Shown: piece by piece, positions 60,763 to 64,000 of the stretch
How the letters are laid out: every line of letters starts with the position of its first letter
Numbering within the stretch: position 1 is the first letter of the stretch
Assembly (NCBI GenBank): GCA_006738865.1
Contig: AP019701.1
Span: 4,646,001-4,710,000, forward strand
From: Allostella sp. ATCC 35155
Lineage (GTDB): Bacteria; Pseudomonadota; Alphaproteobacteria; ATCC43930; Allostellaceae
DNA length: 64,000 nt
Direction of reading: 5' to 3'
Made by a program: the position numbers and the translations under genes
The notes under the pieces: model-generated
The model's database searches: none
Told to the model about the DNA's origin: nothing
What the model saw: only the letters and a program-made list of their open reading frames with translations

Positions 60763-60770
60763 GCCCCGCC

Positions 60771-60806
60771 GCGCGCCCCGTCCCGGCAGCGCGCCCCGTC
60801 CCGTCA
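60771..60806. repeat. 18-bp tandem repeat between convergent genes
   Basis: GCGCGCCCCGTCCCGGCA (60771-60788) is followed directly by a copy differing at one base (60789-60806). It lies in the 57-bp gap between the DMT transporter and phaR. Confidence 0.85.
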
Positions 60807-60819
60807 GCCGGGCGAGCGG

Positions 60820-61455
60820 TCAGTCCGACGGCTTGTCCTTGTCGTCGCGCCGCGTCAGCGCATTGAGCTGGTTCTGCAGGGCGTCGAGCCGCGCCTCCAG
60901 CTCGCGCATCGACTCGTTCGCGGGCGGCGGAGGCGGCGGCGAAGTCGGCGGAGGGGACGTACCGGCCCCGCCCTGCTCGTCCGGACGGCCGGTGAACGGC
61001 GTCCACATCTGCATCGCCCGCTCGAACATGGCGAGGTTCTGCTTGCCCAGTTCCTCCAGCCGGCCGAACGGGAAGAGGTTGCCGAACGCGCCCTGCATGT
61101 AGCCGCGGAACTGGTCCTGGTTGCTGGTGAAGGTCTGCATGCTGGCGTCGAGATAGCGCGGCACGAGCCATTGCAGGTTGTTGCCGTAGAAGCTGATGAG
61201 CTGGCGCAGGAAGCCGATCGGCAGCAGGTTGTGCCCGCTCTTCTGCTCCTCCTCGACGATGATCTGCGTGAGCACCGTGCGGGTGATGTCCTCGCCGGTC
61301 TTCGCGTCGTAGACGACGAAGTCCTGCCCGTCCTTCACCATCTGGCAAAGATGGTCGAGCGTCACATAGCTCGACGTGGCGGTGTTGTAGAGCCGCCGGT
61401 TCGCGTATTTCTTGATCGTGATGGCTGAGGTCGCCGACCCCGAATCCTCGGACAT
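60820..61455 (-). CDS. phaR: Polyhydroxyalkanoate synthesis repressor
   Basis: A 211-residue regulator. The N-terminal DNA-binding domain (IKKYANRRLYNTATSSYV, TLDHLCQMVKDGQDFVVYDA) and the PHB-accumulation domain (LTQIIVEEEQKSGHNLLPI, LRQLISFYGNNLQWLVPRYL) are plain. A proline-rich linker leads to a C-terminal coiled coil (ANESMRELEARLDALQNQLN). PhaR represses phasin and PHA genes and binds the polymer granule. ATG 61455 starts MSEDSGSATS. It is divergent from the PhaC-like gene. Confidence 0.95.
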   Translation of the reverse strand: MSEDSGSATSAITIKKYANRRLYNTATSSYVTLDHLCQMVKDGQDFVVYDAKTGEDITRTVLTQIIVEEEQKSGHNLLPIGFLRQLISFYGNNLQWLVPRYLDASMQTFTSNQDQFRGYMQGAFGNLFPFGRLEELGKQNLAMFERAMQMWTPFTGRPDEQGGAGTSPPPTSPPPPPPANESMRELEARLDALQNQLNALTRRDDKDKPSD

Positions 61456-61589
61456 GTACGCACTCCGGACGGTGGACGGTCCTGATCCCGTGCATAACAT
61501 GGATTTCGCTATCGCGAACAGCCGCTGTGCTGCGGCCGCGAACGGAGCGGCGGTAGCGGCGCGGAGTCGGCGCCGATATAGTCCCGTCG

Positions 61590-61961
61590 ATGGCCGACCC
61601 GCCCGACACCGACGAACTCGCCCGGCGGTTCGTGACCCTCTGGCAGGAGCAGATGCTGGCGGTCGCAGCCGACCCTGCCGTCGCCGAGACGGCGGCGCGC
61701 TGGCTGACGCTCTTCGCCGCGCCGCCGTTCGCGGGCGTGCCGTTCGCCGGCTTCGGCACCCCGTCGCCGGCTCCCCATCATGACGCCGCCACCCCGCCAG
61801 GGCCCCCGCCCGCTGCCGGCGCACATGATGCTGGCCGCCACGATCTGGAGCAGCTCGCGCGCCGCATGGCCGCTCTTGAGGAACGCATCGCCGGACTCGA
61901 GGCCGCCCAGCGCGGGCCCGCTCGCAGACCTCGCCGCGCAGCTCCGCGACGTCGACCCTGA
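61590..61961 (+). CDS. N-terminal head of the PhaC-like gene, or a small PhaE-like partner
   Basis: A 123-residue frame starting MADPPDTDELARRFVTLWQE. The second half ([20 protein letters not shown], then AAQRGP) is a coiled-coil tail as found in the N-terminus of PhaC/PhaE-type proteins, after a proline-rich stretch. The frame then reads arginine-rich nonsense ([13 protein letters not shown]) and stops, while the natural continuation ([20 protein letters not shown]) appears in the +1 frame. A frameshift (real, programmed or a sequencing slip) is therefore likely; a separate small gene cannot be excluded. Confidence 0.55.
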   Translation: MADPPDTDELARRFVTLWQEQMLAVAADPAVAETAARWLTLFAAPPFAGVPFAGFGTPSPAPHHDAATPPGPPPAAGAHDAGRHDLEQLARRMAALEERIAGLEAAQRGPARRPRRAAPRRRP

Positions 61962-63006
61962 GGCGTTCGGCACCGCCCTCGACCGCGAGCTCCGCTCGCG
62001 CGCCGACCGCTTCCTCACCGGACTCGAACGCTACCGCCACCACCCCTATCGCCGCGCGCTGCCCGACATGCCGGCGGTCTGGCAGGAGGGGAGCACGGCC
62101 CTGCGCCGCTATGGCCGCGCCGACGCGCGGGGACCGGCCGTACTGGTCGTACCCTCGCTGGTCAATCGCGCCTATATCCTCGACCTCGCCGCCGGCAACA
62201 GCCTGCTGCGCTTCCTGGCGGGCCGCGGCATGGCCGTCTATCTCGTCGACTGGGGCACGCCCGGGCCGGAGGAGCGGCAGTTCGACCTGACCGCCTATGT
62301 CGCCGGCCGCCTCGAGGCGGCGCTCGATGCGACGCTCGCCATCGAGCGGCGCCCCGTCGCCGTCCTCGGCTACTGTATGGGTGGCGATCTCGCGCTGGCT
62401 CTCGCGACCCGCCGCGCCCGCGACGTCTCGCGGCTGGCGCTGCTGGCGACGCCCTGGAATTTCCATGCCGAGCGGCCGGAGCAGGCGCGCGCGATCGGCG
62501 CCTGGGCCCGTACGGCCGAGCCCTGGCTCCGGCAATGGGGCGACCTGCCGGTCGACCTGCTGCAGATGCTCTTCCTGTCGCTCGACCCCGCGCTCGGCCT
62601 GCGCAAGTTCTCCGCCTTCGCCGACCTCGACCCGGCGAGCGACCGGGCCCGGGCCTTCGTCGCGCTCGAGGACTGGCTCAACGACGGCGTGCCGCTCGCC
62701 GCGCCCGTCGCCGCCGAATGCCTCGCCGACTGGTATGGGCGCAACACCACCGCAGCCGGCGCCTGGCGGATCGCCGGACGCCCCGTCGAGCCCGCGCAGC
62801 TCCGCCTGCCGACCCTGGTGATGGCGCCGCAGCACGACCGCATCGTGCCGCATGCGTCGGCCACCGCGCTGGCGCGCGCCATACCCGGTGCCCGGCTGCT
62901 GTCGCCGCCGCTCGGCCATATCGGCATGATCGTCGGCGGCGGCGCGCCGGCCGCCGTCTGGGAGCCGCTGGCGCACTGGCTGGACTCGCCCCCGGCCGAT
63001 CCCTAG
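61780..63006 (+). CDS. PhaC-like poly(3-hydroxyalkanoate) synthase/depolymerase-type alpha/beta hydrolase
   Basis: The catalytic part of a PHA synthase-like enzyme, about 408 residues if started at the ATG 61780; the domain similarity begins near 61915 ([16 protein letters not shown]). The nucleophile motif is [20 protein letters not shown] (G-x-C-x-G-G, as in PhaC), with [20 protein letters not shown] and YLVDWGTPG before it, the catalytic Asp in PQHDRIVPH and the His in [14 protein letters not shown]. It should polymerise or act on hydroxyacyl-CoA. The true start is doubtful because the preceding frame seems to belong to the same gene. A thiolase gene follows 37 bases later. Confidence 0.8.
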   Translation: MTPPPRQGPRPLPAHMMLAATIWSSSRAAWPLLRNASPDSRPPSAGPLADLAAQLRDVDPEAFGTALDRELRSRADRFLTGLERYRHHPYRRALPDMPAVWQEGSTALRRYGRADARGPAVLVVPSLVNRAYILDLAAGNSLLRFLAGRGMAVYLVDWGTPGPEERQFDLTAYVAGRLEAALDATLAIERRPVAVLGYCMGGDLALALATRRARDVSRLALLATPWNFHAERPEQARAIGAWARTAEPWLRQWGDLPVDLLQMLFLSLDPALGLRKFSAFADLDPASDRARAFVALEDWLNDGVPLAAPVAAECLADWYGRNTTAAGAWRIAGRPVEPAQLRLPTLVMAPQHDRIVPHASATALARAIPGARLLSPPLGHIGMIVGGGAPAAVWEPLAHWLDSPPADP

Positions 63007-63043
63007 ATTGCGCCGCAGCATCCCCACCCTTGGAGCGCACCCC

Positions 63044-64000
63044 ATGACCGAAGTGGTGATCGCCGCCGCGGCCCGCACGCCGATCGGCGCATTCAACGGC
63101 TCCCTGTCGGGCGTGTCCGCCCACTATCTGGGACAGGTCGCCATCCAGGCCGCCCTCGACCGCGCCAAGGTCGCACCCGCCGAAGTCGACGAGGTGGTGA
63201 TGGGCCAGATCCTCACCGCCGGGGCCGGTCAGAATCCGGCCCGCCAGGCCGCCATCGCCGCCGGCATTCCGGTCGAGCGCACGGCCTACGGCATCAACCA
63301 GCTCTGCGGTTCGGGCCTGCGCGCGGTCGCGCTCGGCTTCCAGGCGATCAAGCTCGGCGACGCCGCGATCGTCGTCGCCGGCGGCCAGGAGAGCATGAGC
63401 CAGGCGCCGCACGCCGCCTACCTGCGTTCGGGTGTGAAGATGGGCCCCGCCGAGTTCGTCGACACCATGATCAAGGACGGGCTCTGGGATGCCTTCAATG
63501 GCTACCACATGGGGAACACGGCCGAGAACGTGGCCCAGAAGTGGCAGCTGACGCGCGAGCAGCAGGACGCCTTCGCCGCCGGCTCGCAGCAGAAGGCCGA
63601 GGCCGCCCAGAAGGCCGGCCGCTTCGCCGACGAGATCGTGCCGGTGACCATCAAGGGCCGCAAGGGCGACACCATCGTCGACACCGACGAGTTCCCGCGC
63701 CACGGCACCACCGCCGAGACCCTGGCGAAGCTGCGGCCGTCCTTTGACCGCAACGGCACGGTGACCGCCGGCAATGCGTCCGGCATCAACGACGGTGCCG
63801 CCGCGACCGTGCTGATGTCCGCCGAAGAGGCCGCCCGCCGCGGCATCACGCCGCTGGCGCGCATCGTCTCCTGGGCGACGGCGGGCGTCGATCCCGCGAT
63901 CATGGGGACGGGGCCGATCCCGGCCAGCCGGGCCGCACTCGCCAAGGCCGGCTGGTCGAAGGACGATCTCGACCTCGTCGAGGCCAACGAGGCGTTTGCC
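63044..64000 (+). CDS. Acetyl-CoA acetyltransferase (thiolase), 3' end beyond the window
   Basis: Thiolase joining two acetyl-CoA to acetoacetyl-CoA, the first step of PHB synthesis. ATG 63044 starts [20 protein letters not shown]. The nucleophilic cysteine is in [40 protein letters not shown] and [13 protein letters not shown] are later motifs. 319 codons are visible and the frame is open at the window end, so the last 70 or so residues with the C-terminal Cys/His motifs are missing. It sits beside phaR and the PhaC-like gene, so phaA is the likely identity. Confidence 0.95.
   Translation, partial: MTEVVIAAAARTPIGAFNGSLSGVSAHYLGQVAIQAALDRAKVAPAEVDEVVMGQILTAGAGQNPARQAAIAAGIPVERTAYGINQLCGSGLRAVALGFQAIKLGDAAIVVAGGQESMSQAPHAAYLRSGVKMGPAEFVDTMIKDGLWDAFNGYHMGNTAENVAQKWQLTREQQDAFAAGSQQKAEAAQKAGRFADEIVPVTIKGRKGDTIVDTDEFPRHGTTAETLAKLRPSFDRNGTVTAGNASGINDGAAATVLMSAEEAARRGITPLARIVSWATAGVDPAIMGTGPIPASRAALAKAGWSKDDLDLVEANEAFA

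Overview
This window is a compact, very GC-rich bacterial chromosome segment. Gene content points to an alphaproteobacterium, probably of the Rhodospirillales/Azospirillales type: a NadQ-type regulator beside nadA/nadC, a PraR-like XRE regulator, the TIGR02302 (DUF4175) membrane protein after lysA, etfB-etfA-hbd, PhaR with a PhaC-like enzyme and a thiolase, a class II (B12-dependent) ribonucleotide reductase and a possible EcfG-type promoter. No phage, plasmid, rRNA, CRISPR array or intact insertion sequence was seen. The genus is an inference only.

Left to right: 1-6 kb is a branched-chain amino acid (Liv) ABC transporter operon read leftward, with an acyl-CoA synthetase inside it. 6-9.4 kb holds a decayed FitAB toxin-antitoxin pair, ahcY under a perfect palindromic operator candidate, and a Sel1-repeat/peptidoglycan-binding protein. 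9.5-12.2 kb makes GDP-L-fucose (gmd, fcl) and carries the first copy of a 0.6-kb cassette encoding a small secreted nonapeptide-repeat protein. 12.2-18 kb mixes small genes (Nudix, DUF1810, zinc ribbon, SDR/AraC pair, BrnT remnant with its antitoxin, tRNA-Arg, DUF4864, phosphoribosyltransferase). 18-23 kb has a peptide-type solute-binding protein, a lipoprotein and two tandem M81 (MlrC-like) peptidases. 23-30 kb has an MntA/HepT pair whose toxin is broken by a perfect palindrome, the nadA-nadC NAD operon with its NadQ regulator, HtpX-like protease and LemA, an intact AbrB/VapC pair and a GST. 30-37 kb has tRNA-Gln, queC, the second (inverted) copy of the nonapeptide cassette, acetyltransferases, a pentapeptide-repeat protein, a transporter, a cluster of DnaA-box-like sites, a secreted barnase with its barstar, and a cobalamin adenosyltransferase. 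37-47.5 kb is core metabolism: etfB-etfA-hbd, an FAD oxidoreductase, a TlpA-like protein, argH-lptM-like-lysA-TIGR02302. 48-52.6 kb is envelope and division: zinc-ribbon/DUF3426 protein, TPR protein, ftsE-ftsX-gmhB-ydcF-plsC. 52.7-64 kb has nrdJ, an MFS transporter convergent with a PraR-like regulator, a panE-like reductase coupled to an acyl-CoA synthetase, a DMT exporter, and a polyhydroxyalkanoate locus (phaR, PhaC-like gene with an apparent frameshift, thiolase running off the right end).

The most unusual elements are (i) the inverted pair of nearly identical cassettes at 11.5-12.15 and 31.1-31.7 kb, each with the same candidate stress promoter, the same seven-fold nine-residue repeat protein and the same terminator, one copy carrying a 65-bp stem-loop insert flanked by CTAG; (ii) the hepT gene inactivated exactly at its RX4HXY motif by what looks like a template-switch correction of a quasi-palindrome into a perfect 20-bp-arm palindrome; and (iii) a run of three toxin-antitoxin pairs where the antitoxin is intact and the toxin is broken, next to two intact toxin-inhibitor pairs. 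All calls come from reading the sequence and translations; no database search was run.
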